64,000 nt of DNA, from IMG/VR virus record IMGVR_UViG_3300049893_000724, positions 62,001 through 126,000 of that record; one strand, given 5' to 3'. The notes under the pieces were generated by a model that was not told the DNA's origin, did not search any database, and saw nothing but the letters and a program-made list of their open reading frames with translations. Origin of the DNA: a virus. The translations under genes and the position numbers were made by a program. Below, in pieces: positions 46,290 to 56,359 of this stretch (position 1 is its first letter; each line of letters starts with the position of its first letter).

Positions 46290-47726
46290 TCACATGAGGT
46301 TCTTAACAGCAACTCTTCTGTAGTAACGGTTTGCGTCGAGGCGCAGTCTACCGAGACCCTGAGTTGTGCCTTCAGCGAATGGGTTAGCAACAAGACCATA
46401 ACGGGTCTTAAAGCCAATCTTTGGCTGGAAGCTGTTCTCACCAACGGCACGTACCATTTGGAGAGGAACATATGGGCAGTAGAAGAGACCTGCGTCATAA
46501 GGAGATGAACCCTTATAACCAACAACATAATACTGGTTACCTGGGGTTGCGTTAGCAGAGGTCAGGTTAGCAGCATATGGATCGATGTATACGCGGAACT
46601 TACCTAGCAGAGTACCTGCGAAGGTGTTACCGGTGTCATCAACATTCAGGTTAGCGTTGAGTGCTGGGGTGTAATCCAGAACACCAGCCATGGTTAGAGC
46701 GGAAGCAACGTCTGCAGAGCAGAGGATGATGTTGCCCTTTCCACGACGAGTTCTCTGAGCGATTGCGTTTGCATCACGCTCAATCTGGAACAGGAGACCC
46801 TTGAACTTCTCAACTGACCAACGACCATTGGAGTCGATGTCGAGGTCGAAGATACCAGGAGTTGCAACGTTCTGTACAGCACCTTGCTCAGCAACCTTGT
46901 AGATGGTTCTGATAACTTCGCGGTTGATTTCAGCAAGAATCTCAGTTGAGAGAATGTTTGCTAATTCTGCTTCAGCATTCAGACCGTGGATTGCCTTGAG
47001 GTCCTGAGCGAGTTCTAGTGAATACTCAGCCTTCAGAGCGCGTGACTTTGCAGTAACGGTAACTTTCTCGATGCTGAATGCCATCTGGTTGAAAGCATCA
47101 GTGGTGCTTCCATCAAGATTTTCAGCGTCGCCAGTTGCCATACCCTGACCAACGTTATATGGTGAGGGGTTGGTGGTTGCAGTACCAACTGGGTTTAGAA
47201 CTGATGGGTTGGTGCCGCTCTGTGCGGTTGTACCGAAACCAACAGGACCATCCGAATAACCAGCGGTCTCGTCGAATCCAGCATCGTTTCCAGAGAATGC
47301 TGAATCTACTTCGTTATAGAAGGTTTCAGCACCAGTCTGTGACTGATAACGTGAACGCATTGCGAAGATGAGTCCAGTAGGACCGCTCATTGGTTGAACG
47401 CCAGCGAGGTCATAAGCGACCAAGTTTGGCATTGAACGACGGATTAGGCTGATTAGAACTGGGTCGAAACCTGCAGTTGGACCACCAGCAGCGGATGTGC
47501 CACCGAAACCGCCTGAACCACCAGCTGAGTTTGCGCTGTTGGTTGGTGACTCGGTAAGCATACCCATTGAGCCGCTCTCAAAAGAAGCTTGCTCTCTTAG
47601 GAATTTTTCTTGGTTCTCTAACAGGACAGCGGTTACCGCTCTACGATGCGAATCTTTGATTGAATCAAGACCCTCATAGTTGAGGATAGGAGCCCACTTT
47701 TCCTGCAATTGTTCGGAATGGAACAT
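46290..47726 (-). CDS. gp23: Major capsid protein (T4 gp23-like)
   Basis: 478 aa. N-terminus FHSEQLQEKWAPILNYEGLD is the gp23 propeptide; a likely gp21 site is L-T-E at residues 57-59. A Gly/Ser block (69-90, GGSGGFGG ... GFDPV) follows, then SLIRRSMPNLVAYDLAGVQP, GLIFAMRSRY and HK97-fold domains. No strong late promoter directly upstream; it probably reads through from gp22. Confidence 0.96.
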   Translation of the reverse strand: MFHSEQLQEKWAPILNYEGLDSIKDSHRRAVTAVLLENQEKFLREQASFESGSMGMLTESPTNSANSAGGSGGFGGTSAAGGPTAGFDPVLISLIRRSMPNLVAYDLAGVQPMSGPTGLIFAMRSRYQSQTGAETFYNEVDSAFSGNDAGFDETAGYSDGPVGFGTTAQSGTNPSVLNPVGTATTNPSPYNVGQGMATGDAENLDGSTTDAFNQMAFSIEKVTVTAKSRALKAEYSLELAQDLKAIHGLNAEAELANILSTEILAEINREVIRTIYKVAEQGAVQNVATPGIFDLDIDSNGRWSVEKFKGLLFQIERDANAIAQRTRRGKGNIILCSADVASALTMAGVLDYTPALNANLNVDDTGNTFAGTLLGKFRVYIDPYAANLTSANATPGNQYYVVGYKGSSPYDAGLFYCPYVPLQMVRAVGENSFQPKIGFKTRYGLVANPFAEGTTQGLGRLRLDANRYYRRVAVKNLM

Positions 47727-47775
47727 TTGCGTTTACCTTTTGTAAGTGAATGTTTGGGTTTGACTAATATTGAAT

Positions 47776-48948
47776 TCAGTTTTTAGCAACTGCCTTCAGG
47801 GTCTGAAGGTAAGCAGCCATTGTTCCTGAGATTGACTCAGGTGCATTGTCTACCTGTTCAGACAGACTTTCGGATTTTGCTTTTGGAGCTTTCTGTGCTG
47901 AGAAGTATGACTCCTTCAGCATCTCCAGTTTTTCACGATATTGATCTTCACTTTCAAACTCAACACTTTCGGCAAGTGAAGCGAGCTTGTCTTTCTGAGT
48001 AGCAGCGAGGCCCTCAGAGACTTTTTCAAAGATTCCTTCGGCAACCGACTCTGCGAGACGCTTGTTTAGGGAAACGTTCTTCTCAATTTGCTCGTTGAGT
48101 TTTGTTTCCATATCATCAAGTTTTTCTACCATGCTCTCAAGAACATCATATTTATCTTCAGGGATTGATACATAATGTGCTTCAAAAAGTTCCTTCATTC
48201 CTGAGAGGAATGATTCGGTCATTTCGGTCTTAAGACCATTTTCAATAACGAGTGCATTTTCTTGCATCCACTCGTCGGCAACATACTCTAGGTATGCATC
48301 TACACGCTCAGCAAGTTGAGATTTGATTTCTTCAACTTCCTCAGCAAGAGCAGCAGCATACTGCTCTTCAATGGTTTCTTTAATTTCAGAAACCTTGGAA
48401 CGAAGAGCAGCTTCGAAGATGGTACGTGCCTTTTCTTGGAACTCTTCGGAGAGTTCTTCGCCAGATAGAAGAGCATTTACATCCTCTTCAATATCAAAGG
48501 ACTCTTCCATTTCCTCTTCTTCTTCCTCTTCCTCTTCTTCCTCTTCTTCTTTCTTACCTTTCTTCTTACCGCCCTCTTCTTCCTCTTCTTCTTTAGCTTC
48601 TGCTACAACTTCTTCCTCTTCCTCATCAGTTTCTTCTAAGAGTTCTTCATCTTCTTCATAATCTTCTTTTACGCCACCAGGCATTGGCATTGCAGGCTTA
48701 GCACCTTTATTTACAACATCCTTTACTTGCTTAAGAGTGCCACCGGGGGTCTTCAGCTTTGCTGAGTCATCATCTGGACGATAGTTAGAAGGATCAGGAC
48801 CACCTAGATCTTCCCAACTTGCGGTCTGACCTGGGGTTGAACCTGAAAGACTTGGCATCGCATCTGCTGCTTTTGCATTTGCATTAACAGCAGTTTTGGA
48901 TTGCTTAGTGCCTACTTCCATTTCTTGTAATTGTTTACCACGAGACAT
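47776..48948 (-). CDS. gp22: Prohead core scaffold (T4 gp22-like)
   Basis: 390 aa, very acidic. A poly-Glu run in the middle (EEEEEEEEEE near 137-147 plus repeats) and long helices (EIKETIEEQYAAALAEEVEE, VEKLDDMETKLNEQIEKNVS) fit a core scaffold degraded by gp21 during maturation. Between gp21 and gp23 as in T4. Late promoter motifs at 48981-48992. Confidence 0.88.
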   Translation of the reverse strand: MSRGKQLQEMEVGTKQSKTAVNANAKAADAMPSLSGSTPGQTASWEDLGGPDPSNYRPDDDSAKLKTPGGTLKQVKDVVNKGAKPAMPMPGGVKEDYEEDEELLEETDEEEEEVVAEAKEEEEEEGGKKKGKKEEEEEEEEEEEEEMEESFDIEEDVNALLSGEELSEEFQEKARTIFEAALRSKVSEIKETIEEQYAAALAEEVEEIKSQLAERVDAYLEYVADEWMQENALVIENGLKTEMTESFLSGMKELFEAHYVSIPEDKYDVLESMVEKLDDMETKLNEQIEKNVSLNKRLAESVAEGIFEKVSEGLAATQKDKLASLAESVEFESEDQYREKLEMLKESYFSAQKAPKAKSESLSEQVDNAPESISGTMAAYLQTLKAVAKN

Positions 48949-48980
48949 TTGAACTCTCCGATTTTCCTGTATGAAATCTA

Positions 48981-48992
48981 TATTTATTTATA
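48981..48992 (-). promoter_or_regulatory. Late promoter (double octamer) for gp22
   Basis: Two overlapping octamers, TATAAATA and AATAAATA, about 35 bases upstream of the gp22 start. Confidence 0.7.
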
Positions 48993-49002
48993 AATTAAGA
49001 AA

Positions 49003-49653
49003 TTACAATGAGTTGATAAACTCATTGAATAGTGATAACTTGTATTCTTCAAGAATACCTTGATCAACTAGAGTATTTATACTACGTTTAGCGTGCTCTG
49101 CTGCCTTTTCCTTCAAAATGCCACCATCCCACACCCATTCTTTACCTTCCATAATTCCCTGAACAAAAGCATCAGGAGCTGAAGGATCTGCTACAATATC
49201 AGCGGCAGTTGCTAGCATAAAATCTTCACCAACTTCAGCATATCCTTCATTGTTTTGTTTTACTGAACCAATACCACGAGAGGAAACGCCAAGAGTAACT
49301 CCTTCTTTTAGAAGTGATTCGGCAATCTTACCCATTGGGGTAGAAAGAATTTGTGCCTTACCAATAAAGTTGTTACCCTCTCTTTGAAGAGAAACAATTT
49401 TATGAGAAACGCGATCAAGGTTTACTGTTGGGCCATCTGGATGTCCAAGTTCACCAAGAGCACGACCTTTGTTTACATACTGCTCGGTGTAACGCTTTAC
49501 CTCTCTTTCCATAACAGGCATACGATACATTCTACCGTTACGGTTCACCACTTCAGTTTGAAGGAAAGGTCCTTGAATATAGAGAGTTTTTTTGCCGTTT
49601 ACACTTTCAGTAATAACTTCTACTGCTTCGATTTCTTCGGTAATGAGTTTCAT
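49003..49653 (-). CDS. gp21: Prohead protease (T4 gp21-like)
   Basis: 216 aa. NRNGRMYRMPVMEREVKRY, the GELGHPDGP His and GVSSRGIGS Ser give the serine-protease catalytic pair of U9/S78-type prohead proteases. Cuts scaffold, gp23 and internal proteins after L/I-x-E. Order gp21-gp22-gp23 as in T4. Confidence 0.93.
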   Translation of the reverse strand: MKLITEEIEAVEVITESVNGKKTLYIQGPFLQTEVVNRNGRMYRMPVMEREVKRYTEQYVNKGRALGELGHPDGPTVNLDRVSHKIVSLQREGNNFIGKAQILSTPMGKIAESLLKEGVTLGVSSRGIGSVKQNNEGYAEVGEDFMLATAADIVADPSAPDAFVQGIMEGKEWVWDGGILKEKAAEHAKRSINTLVDQGILEEYKLSLFNEFINSL

Positions 49654-50201
49654 TATGCTTGCCCCGAGACTTGTACTTGTTGATAATATAAAGTTCCTGA
49701 ACCAGCACCAAAAACTGATACTTTGTTTGATGCAGCTACGGATGCTTCTGATGCAAATGCTGTTACAATTCCAGCACTGTTATAATCAACAGTCATTCTT
49801 GTTTGATAATATCCACCAACATTTGAAGTGGTGTCAACAGAAATAACTCTTTGATGAGTAAAGTTGTAATAAGTCTGCCCCGATACTGACAGAGTTACAT
49901 AATCACCCACACCAAATGGAACTTGAGTTCCTTCTGGTACAGTGACGATGGTTGTAGTTCCCGTTGTTACACCAACAACTCTATTGGATGCTTTTGTTAA
50001 AGCAAGGGTTGCAGTTTCTCCAGAAGGAACATAGTAATCTGTTGCTGTTGCTGATGGAGTTGCTCCAACTGCAACGAAAGCAGCACCACCAACAGCAACC
50101 ACCCTCAGAACACTTGATTGTACTGTAAATGCTGATGAAGTTGTTGCAGTACCTGCAGTAAATGTAAATGAGGACCCTGCCCCAACTGGTCTATGAGCCA
50201 T
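49653..50201 (-). CDS. Virion structural protein (182 aa)
   Basis: Beta-rich, Thr/Val/Ala-rich: SSFTFTAGTATTSSAFTVQS, LRVVAVGGAAFVAVGATPSA, VPFGVGDYVTLSVSGQ. Similar in style to head-surface or fibre proteins. Between the 1369-aa gene and gp21, with a TATAAATA promoter. Exact role unknown. Confidence 0.65.
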   Translation of the reverse strand: MAHRPVGAGSSFTFTAGTATTSSAFTVQSSVLRVVAVGGAAFVAVGATPSATATDYYVPSGETATLALTKASNRVVGVTTGTTTIVTVPEGTQVPFGVGDYVTLSVSGQTYYNFTHQRVISVDTTSNVGGYYQTRMTVDYNSAGIVTAFASEASVAASNKVSVFGAGSGTLYYQQVQVSGQA

Positions 50202-50225
50202 TATTTTATTAGATACACTTTTAGT

Positions 50226-50233
50226 TATTTATA
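50226..50233 (-). promoter_or_regulatory. Late promoter (TATAAATA)
   Basis: Perfect octamer 25 bases upstream of the 182-aa structural gene. Confidence 0.7.
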
Positions 50234-50263
50234 ATTTTGAATTTATTTTATTTTACTAACCCT

Positions 50264-53200
50264 TTATGCAAGTGTTATATTTGCCGATCTTAGAATTCCA
50301 TCAGTGCCTCTAACTTTAATTCTTAAATTAGTATTACTTGTGAGTTCAAAACTCATTTGAGAATTGCTTGGTGGGGTAGATGTATTTGCAAGTCCAACTG
50401 TTGTAATTCCTGAAATTATAGTTCCACCAGTTGGGTCTATTTGAACTCCTACATATCCACTTGCTGCAGTTGCATCATCTTCTCTAAAAATTCTAAATGT
50501 ATTTGAAGATGAATAGTTGTCAATATTCCAACGATAAGAAGAACTTGGTTGCCCTCTTAAAATAACTCTATTGTTTGAACTACTATCTTGATGAACCTGA
50601 ACTTTACCAAGAACTGATAATGTTTCTGTTGGATTTGTGGTTGCTATACCAACTCTATTGTTTGTAGCATCAACCGTTAATGTTCCACCATTTACTCTTA
50701 AATCACTAGTAACTGTAGTAACACCCGTTATATTGAGAGCAGTGAATGTTGGATTTGTAATCCATTTTGCACCACTCGAAACTCCAGTATTTGATAAAAC
50801 TGAATTAGGAGATCCTATGGTATGGGTGCTGTCATACAGTCCATCGTGGAAATGAACAGAGGTGTGAACATCTAAACCATATGCTGGAAGTGTGGTTCCA
50901 ATACCAACATTACCAGTTGTACCTCTAACAGTTATTCTTGTAACTGGTGAGTTTGATGCACTTCCTGTTGCAATACGAACATCCTTCGCGTCATCAGTAC
51001 CAAGAGAAAGACTGCCTGCGGATGCATAAAGATAAGTACCATTTGGATCGTCCCAGACACTGCTACCAACAAATCCAGAAGCATTGATACCAAAGTCTCC
51101 ATAATAACTATTAGCACCTCCACTATCATTAGCAACAATAAAGTCAGTTGATGCTTGAGTTCCTGAATTTTTATTTTGGAAAATGATCTGAGCATAACCA
51201 TTAACATTATGATCAAAGTTTGCAACTAAATCAGTATCATTAAATCCAAGTTGTCCAACACTAAACAAACCATTTTTGTTTGGATTGGAATAAACTGTTC
51301 CAGTTACACTTAATGATGGGGTTTGTGCTGCGTTATTTGCAGTGACAATTGTACGAGCCGCAGTAAGAACAGTGGTGATATGAGCAGCATCATTTACGAC
51401 TAAAGCAGTATTTGGACCACCAACTACTACAGTATTAGTAGTTCCGAAAGTACTTACGCCAGTAACTCTTACATTATCATTAACAACTAATGCAGTATTT
51501 GGACCACCAACAACAACTGTTCTTCCCGCAGCATCTGTAAAAGTAGAGACACCAACACTCATTCCAATAGATGAGGTATTACCATATCCAAGAGTGGTAT
51601 TAAGATTCTGAGTTCCTGCACCTGTCGCAGTAATCGTCACATTACCTGTATTTTGATTGACTGAAATACCAGAACCAGCAGTAATATAAGTAACGATACC
51701 AGTTAAGTTAGAACCAGAACCACTAAATGAATTTGCGGTTACAATACCAGTAAAACTTGCACCATCACTACCAATAAATCCACCACCAACTCTTAAATCC
51801 TTTGCAATATATCCACCACCAGCAACTTGAAGTGCTCCGCTACCAACTCCACTTGTATTATCCGTGTTTGTGATGATCGTGGGGGCAGCACTTGTTACAA
51901 GAGCAGTAAAAGGATCAATCTGGAATAGTGTTCCAATACCAGAAAGAATTTTAAAACCACCACGACTTAATTGTAGATACTGATTTGTATTACTAATTGC
52001 AACACCATCAGTTAATGGGTCCGTATCAGCAATTGTAAGAGTACCGGCAGAAATTACGATATCTTTAAATGGAAATGCGGAAGTACCTAAACTTATTCTT
52101 GATGGAATTGTTGGTACAATACTTGTACTAAGTCCAATAAAAGTATTTCCTACTCCACTTAAAGTGGTTACCGAAGCAACACCAACAGAGAATCCACGAC
52201 TTGAGGTATTACCATACCCCAAAGTTTGATCGAGAGTTTGTGTAGTTGAACCAGTGCCTGCAACTACCCCCGCGATTTGTTGAATAGTTACAATTGCAGA
52301 AGGAATTGCTGGAATATTGACTGATATTGGTGGATTTCCAACGGAAGTTATTACTCCACCGCTGGAGAGAAGTTGCATATTTGCATCATCGGACATCCAT
52401 TTATATTCAATATAATCACCAGCGATCATATCAATGATAAAGTTCCAAGCCGCAACATTTTCAGCGTTCGTTCCTTGAACTGCAATAGTTGTATTTGTAT
52501 CTGGTAAATCGACTCCATTTTTACTTAACCAAATCCAAATATTTCCCGTAGCACCAGATGCTTTATCCAACTGAAGAGAAAATTGGGTGTTATAAACTCC
52601 AGCGTATTCTGCAACTATTTTTGACCCATTTTGAATATTAAATCCATTTGAGGCTGCAGTGGAATTGAGTTTTACAACACTAGTGCTTGCAATACCTGTT
52701 GCTTGTGTTGTTGTATCATAAAAACTTCCATAATATCCGATGTTCGTCGTACCAATTCCAGTTGCACTGATAGTAACTGTTCCAATTCCATTGGAAGGAG
52801 AAATTGTAATACCAGTTCCTGCAATAATTTGATTTACAATTGTAGGTTTATTCAGGATTGAAGAAACACCAACGGTAGCATTCCAGTCACTGTTTACTTG
52901 TACACCTGCCCCTGTAACATTAGTAAATTCTGCAGTATTCGTAGTCGAGTTCCACTGCAAATACTTGCCATCATAAGCACCTGGATTTGTTGCAACACCA
53001 ATAACATCGTCCAAAAATCTTAAACGAGTTTCACCACCACCACCAAGAGTGGCAAGTTGCTGTTGAATGCGATTGATGAATAAACGATAATGTTCTTGAA
53101 GTTGATCTAGGGTTACAAAGTTTTGATTGAGAGGTGTAAGAGGATCTGAACTTTTTTCATCTGGAGGAATATTCAGAAGTCCTTCTTTAATAACTTCTCT

Positions 53201-54373
53201 TACAAGAACTTCTGGTTCAATCTTTGAATAAGTCTCTTTGATATAATCAATTTTCTTTTCAAGACGATTTAAATTTTCTTGAAGATTTCCTACGGGAAGT
53301 TTTTCAATTTCACTAAAAACTTCTTCCTTAAGAACTTCAATGTCTTGATGGTGATTTTGAATATATCTTTCAACAACTTCTAAATCTTTTTTAGTCTCGC
53401 TAGATTGATTTGCAACATCTTCATATTGAGACTTTAATTCACCAATATTAGTTTGAACTTCTTTAATACTTTCATTGAGAGAAGGAATTGTATTAAGTTT
53501 TTCGGAAAACTCTTGGATTAATTTCTCAGTATCTTTATTGTGCTTTTCAAAAACTACAACATCTGCCTTAATATCTAATATTTCTGAGGAAATATGATCT
53601 TTAAAACTACCAATATCTTCATTGAAATTATCAAGTTTGCCATCTAAACTTAAAGAAATAACACCAAACTTATCTTCAATAGTCTGAAGATTGGATGTAT
53701 TATCCTCTTGAATAGAATTCTCTAGATTTAAAAATGCTTCGTAAAGAGACTGAATAACTTTTGAGTATTCTTCTAATTGTTCGTTCTCTTTTGATATTCT
53801 ACTTTCAACAATTTTTGAAAGTTTATTATAAGTATTGACTGTATCTTTTACTTCTGTTGAGGTTTCTTTAAGTCTTTGATCAAAAAATTCTAAATTCTCA
53901 TCAATTGCAAAAGCAATATTTTCAATTTTAGAATCAATATCCTCTCTGATCTCTACAATATTCTCTGATACAACTTCTTTGAGTTGATCAAACTTGTCGC
54001 CAATACGCAGTTCATTATTAGTAATTTGTTTTTTATATTTTGGAAATTCATTTTCAACTAAATTTCCAATAATATTCGTGAGTTCTGTTACTTTATCTTT
54101 GAATTCACGAATATCTTTTTTATTTGATTGCTTAAATTCTTTTTGCAGGTAATCAAAATTTTCCTGCATTGTGTTGATTTGAGAAAGTACTAAACTTTCC
54201 AAATCATTCTTAACTACTTTTTGAGAAAGTTCCTGTTGTAGTTGAACAACTTGTTCAGATAAACTTTCTACCTTAGATAATTCATCACGCAGAGAGTTAT
54301 CAGATTCAACAACGGGGAGGTTGCTGTCCTCTTCTTTTTTACCAAAAAAATCTGATGGTTTCTTGAGTGCCAC
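50264..54373 (-). CDS. Giant coiled-coil and fibre protein in the head operon (1369 aa)
   Basis: Starts MALKKPSDFFGKKEEDSNLP, then a long coiled coil (about residues 25-420, e.g. VEKNDLESL-type heptads, IDSKIENIAFAIDEN) and a beta-rich fibre part. A jelly-roll-like segment (GYYGSFYDTTTQATGIASTS, QFSLQLDKASGATGNIWIWL) is followed by repeats of TLGYGNTSS and VVGGPNTALVVND and a C-terminal STPPSNSQMSFELTSNTNLR. It sits between the gp67-like gene and gp21, so it is probably attached to the head. Late promoter 54402-54409. Confidence 0.75.
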   Translation of the reverse strand: MALKKPSDFFGKKEEDSNLPVVESDNSLRDELSKVESLSEQVVQLQQELSQKVVKNDLESLVLSQINTMQENFDYLQKEFKQSNKKDIREFKDKVTELTNIIGNLVENEFPKYKKQITNNELRIGDKFDQLKEVVSENIVEIREDIDSKIENIAFAIDENLEFFDQRLKETSTEVKDTVNTYNKLSKIVESRISKENEQLEEYSKVIQSLYEAFLNLENSIQEDNTSNLQTIEDKFGVISLSLDGKLDNFNEDIGSFKDHISSEILDIKADVVVFEKHNKDTEKLIQEFSEKLNTIPSLNESIKEVQTNIGELKSQYEDVANQSSETKKDLEVVERYIQNHHQDIEVLKEEVFSEIEKLPVGNLQENLNRLEKKIDYIKETYSKIEPEVLVREVIKEGLLNIPPDEKSSDPLTPLNQNFVTLDQLQEHYRLFINRIQQQLATLGGGGETRLRFLDDVIGVATNPGAYDGKYLQWNSTTNTAEFTNVTGAGVQVNSDWNATVGVSSILNKPTIVNQIIAGTGITISPSNGIGTVTISATGIGTTNIGYYGSFYDTTTQATGIASTSVVKLNSTAASNGFNIQNGSKIVAEYAGVYNTQFSLQLDKASGATGNIWIWLSKNGVDLPDTNTTIAVQGTNAENVAAWNFIIDMIAGDYIEYKWMSDDANMQLLSSGGVITSVGNPPISVNIPAIPSAIVTIQQIAGVVAGTGSTTQTLDQTLGYGNTSSRGFSVGVASVTTLSGVGNTFIGLSTSIVPTIPSRISLGTSAFPFKDIVISAGTLTIADTDPLTDGVAISNTNQYLQLSRGGFKILSGIGTLFQIDPFTALVTSAAPTIITNTDNTSGVGSGALQVAGGGYIAKDLRVGGGFIGSDGASFTGIVTANSFSGSGSNLTGIVTYITAGSGISVNQNTGNVTITATGAGTQNLNTTLGYGNTSSIGMSVGVSTFTDAAGRTVVVGGPNTALVVNDNVRVTGVSTFGTTNTVVVGGPNTALVVNDAAHITTVLTAARTIVTANNAAQTPSLSVTGTVYSNPNKNGLFSVGQLGFNDTDLVANFDHNVNGYAQIIFQNKNSGTQASTDFIVANDSGGANSYYGDFGINASGFVGSSVWDDPNGTYLYASAGSLSLGTDDAKDVRIATGSASNSPVTRITVRGTTGNVGIGTTLPAYGLDVHTSVHFHDGLYDSTHTIGSPNSVLSNTGVSSGAKWITNPTFTALNITGVTTVTSDLRVNGGTLTVDATNNRVGIATTNPTETLSVLGKVQVHQDSSSNNRVILRGQPSSSYRWNIDNYSSSNTFRIFREDDATAASGYVGVQIDPTGGTIISGITTVGLANTSTPPSNSQMSFELTSNTNLRIKVRGTDGILRSANITLA

Positions 54374-54401
54374 TTATATCTTTCAAAAATTTCTATAACA
54401 A

Positions 54402-54409
54402 TATTTATT
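54402..54409 (-). promoter_or_regulatory. Late promoter (AATAAATA)
   Basis: Octamer 29 bases upstream of the 1369-aa gene. Confidence 0.6.
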
Positions 54410-54429
54410 TTACCAACAAATACGATATA

Positions 54430-54594
54430 TCAACTATCTTCAGTTCCTAAACTTCCAGCAAAAACTGATGAGGCTACTTCTGGACGTGCCATATCAATTT
54501 TTTCTGCAGATTTTGCAAAAAGAAGTTCCTTAATTTTATCGCTGATCTGAGAAGGAGATTCGTCAGATGCAATCATATCTAAAAGGTCATCCAT
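54430..54594 (-). CDS. gp67: Prohead core protein (gp67-like, 54 aa)
   Basis: MDDLLDMIASDESPSQISDK then LFAKSAEKIDMARPEVASSV. Small acidic helical protein at the gp67 position between portal gp20 and gp21; its core pattern matches cyanophage prohead core proteins. Identity rests on position and size. TATAAATA promoter 26 bases upstream. Confidence 0.65.
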   Translation of the reverse strand: MDDLLDMIASDESPSQISDKIKELLFAKSAEKIDMARPEVASSVFAGSLGTEDS

Positions 54595-54619
54595 TTTTAA
54601 TACCTAAGTAATTTTTCTC

Positions 54620-54627
54620 TATTTATA
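54620..54627 (-). promoter_or_regulatory. Late promoter (TATAAATA) at the gp20 stop
   Basis: Contains the TAA of gp20 and drives the gp67-like gene 26 bases downstream. Confidence 0.7.
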
Positions 54628-56317
54628 TCTCACCACCCTTAGGCATTTCTACTGCTTTACCATCAGCCTCAGTAGCAGCGCCTTGAGCATCGAGATTTGG
54701 TTCCATTACTGGTTGACCTAAATCCATTCCTGCTGGTTGTTGACCTGGTTCTAATGGCATACCTGTCATTGGATCAACTGGTGCATTTGGATCAGGAATA
54801 ACACCGTCTTTAATTTCTTTTTTGATAATCTTATCTTGCTCTAAGATTTCCTCATCAGTTTGACGAAGAATCTTTCTTCTTACATAATCTTGAGAGAAGT
54901 ATTTGCCAACATATGGTTCTGCAACCTGAACCATATTTAATCTTTCATTTAGCAGTTCTGCATCTTTAAGTTCTGCAAAATGATTATCATATAAGAAATC
55001 ATATTGGATATGTTCATCCATTTTCTGCCAGTCTTCTGGAGTAATGATATTCTTGAGGATGAGTTGAGTCTTCAGCATATCATTGAACATATAAGAAAAT
55101 CTCTTTCTTAAACGTGCAACAAACTTACTAAACTTAACTTCATCACGAAGAATTTCTGATGAACGTCCAAGATTAAATCCACCCTCTCCATCCATTCTTG
55201 AGGGTGGGACATTTAGTGAACGATATAGTTTTTTCTTGAAGTATTCAATGTCAGTAATTTCTCCAAGGTTTTGTCCACCTGGAAGTGTAGAGATTTCAGT
55301 GCCTCTGCCACCTTCACGACGAGGAAGCCAGAAATCTTCAAGCATTGCCATAAACTTCTTATCATCACGGATTTCTCCGGTGTTTGCATCATAGACCATT
55401 TTATTTCTATAACGCATCATTACATCACGGAGATATTGCTCCGCCTTTACCTTTGGTAGATTGCCAACATCAATGTAGAAAATTCTACGTTCTGGTGCGC
55501 GTGATAGTCTATAGATAACAAGACTGTCTTCAATCATGCGAAGTTGATTGAGAGACTTGATTGCTTTATGGAGATATGAGAGAGTTGATCCTTTATTTCT
55601 ATCTACCAATCCAGATGTGCAATATGTGATCGAATCTCTTGAAAACTTGATGCCACCTGTACCACCAAGAGATGATGGGTTTGTGGTTGGATAAGTCATC
55701 TTTGGATTATAGATGAAATATTCCTCGATTTCGGGGAATTCATAATCCATTGGATCATCAACATTAACACCAGCAAGTCTGTAAATCTTTTTATCTCTTT
55801 CAGATTTTTTCTGCTGACGAACATAACGCATTTTCATTGCGTCAATGTATCTCAGTTCTTGAATACCTTCGTGAGGATTTTTTAAATCAATGACTTTGTG
55901 ATAATAAAGTCTTCCATCAACATACCAATTTCTATAGATTTCGTGAGACTTTCTATCAAAATCTAGCAGTTCTAAAATATGCTTAAATTCTTCTCTAATT
56001 TTCTTCTTAATACCATCACTGGCATTGAGGTTTGATAATTCGATTGAAACTGGGCTATCGTTTGTGTCGCTTACGATTGCTTCGTTTACAATATCTTCAA
56101 TGGCACTATCACACTCTGGGTGAAGGGCCATTTCACGATATCTTTTGATTAAATCAAATTCTGTTCTATATACGCCTTCAATATCTACATACGAACCAAA
56201 AAATCCACTAGTTAGATAAAAATCACTCCCGTCCTCGTTATTAGGAGCAACGGGAGATAAAACACTTGGAGATGTTGGTTCGTTATCCTCAATAGAGAAT
56301 CCAAACAATTTTGACAT
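54623..56317 (-). CDS. gp20: Portal vertex protein (T4 gp20-like)
   Basis: 564 aa. YVDIEGVYRTEFDLIKRYRE, CDSAIEDIVNEAIV, RIFYIDVGNLPKVKAEQYLR and WLPRREGGRGTEISTLPGGQ match gp20 portal proteins. Forms the 12-mer for DNA entry and the tail joint. Late promoter at 56349-56356. Confidence 0.96.
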   Translation of the reverse strand: MSKLFGFSIEDNEPTSPSVLSPVAPNNEDGSDFYLTSGFFGSYVDIEGVYRTEFDLIKRYREMALHPECDSAIEDIVNEAIVSDTNDSPVSIELSNLNASDGIKKKIREEFKHILELLDFDRKSHEIYRNWYVDGRLYYHKVIDLKNPHEGIQELRYIDAMKMRYVRQQKKSERDKKIYRLAGVNVDDPMDYEFPEIEEYFIYNPKMTYPTTNPSSLGGTGGIKFSRDSITYCTSGLVDRNKGSTLSYLHKAIKSLNQLRMIEDSLVIYRLSRAPERRIFYIDVGNLPKVKAEQYLRDVMMRYRNKMVYDANTGEIRDDKKFMAMLEDFWLPRREGGRGTEISTLPGGQNLGEITDIEYFKKKLYRSLNVPPSRMDGEGGFNLGRSSEILRDEVKFSKFVARLRKRFSYMFNDMLKTQLILKNIITPEDWQKMDEHIQYDFLYDNHFAELKDAELLNERLNMVQVAEPYVGKYFSQDYVRRKILRQTDEEILEQDKIIKKEIKDGVIPDPNAPVDPMTGMPLEPGQQPAGMDLGQPVMEPNLDAQGAATEADGKAVEMPKGGEI

Positions 56318-56348
56318 AATTTATTTTTTTAACTCTTAGTCTTGAGAC

Positions 56349-56356
56349 TATTTATT
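56349..56356 (-). promoter_or_regulatory. Late promoter (AATAAATA) for gp20
   Basis: Octamer 32 bases upstream of the portal start codon. Confidence 0.65.
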
Positions 56357-56359
56357 AGA

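Noticed and set aside
48480-48610. Microsatellite or CRISPR-like repeat
   Set aside because: The CTT/CTC runs are Glu codons on the minus strand with no spacer pattern; no CRISPR array was seen anywhere in the window.
48323-48661. Plus-strand Ser-rich ORF opposite gp22
   Set aside because: It is the complement of the poly-Glu codons of the scaffold gene.
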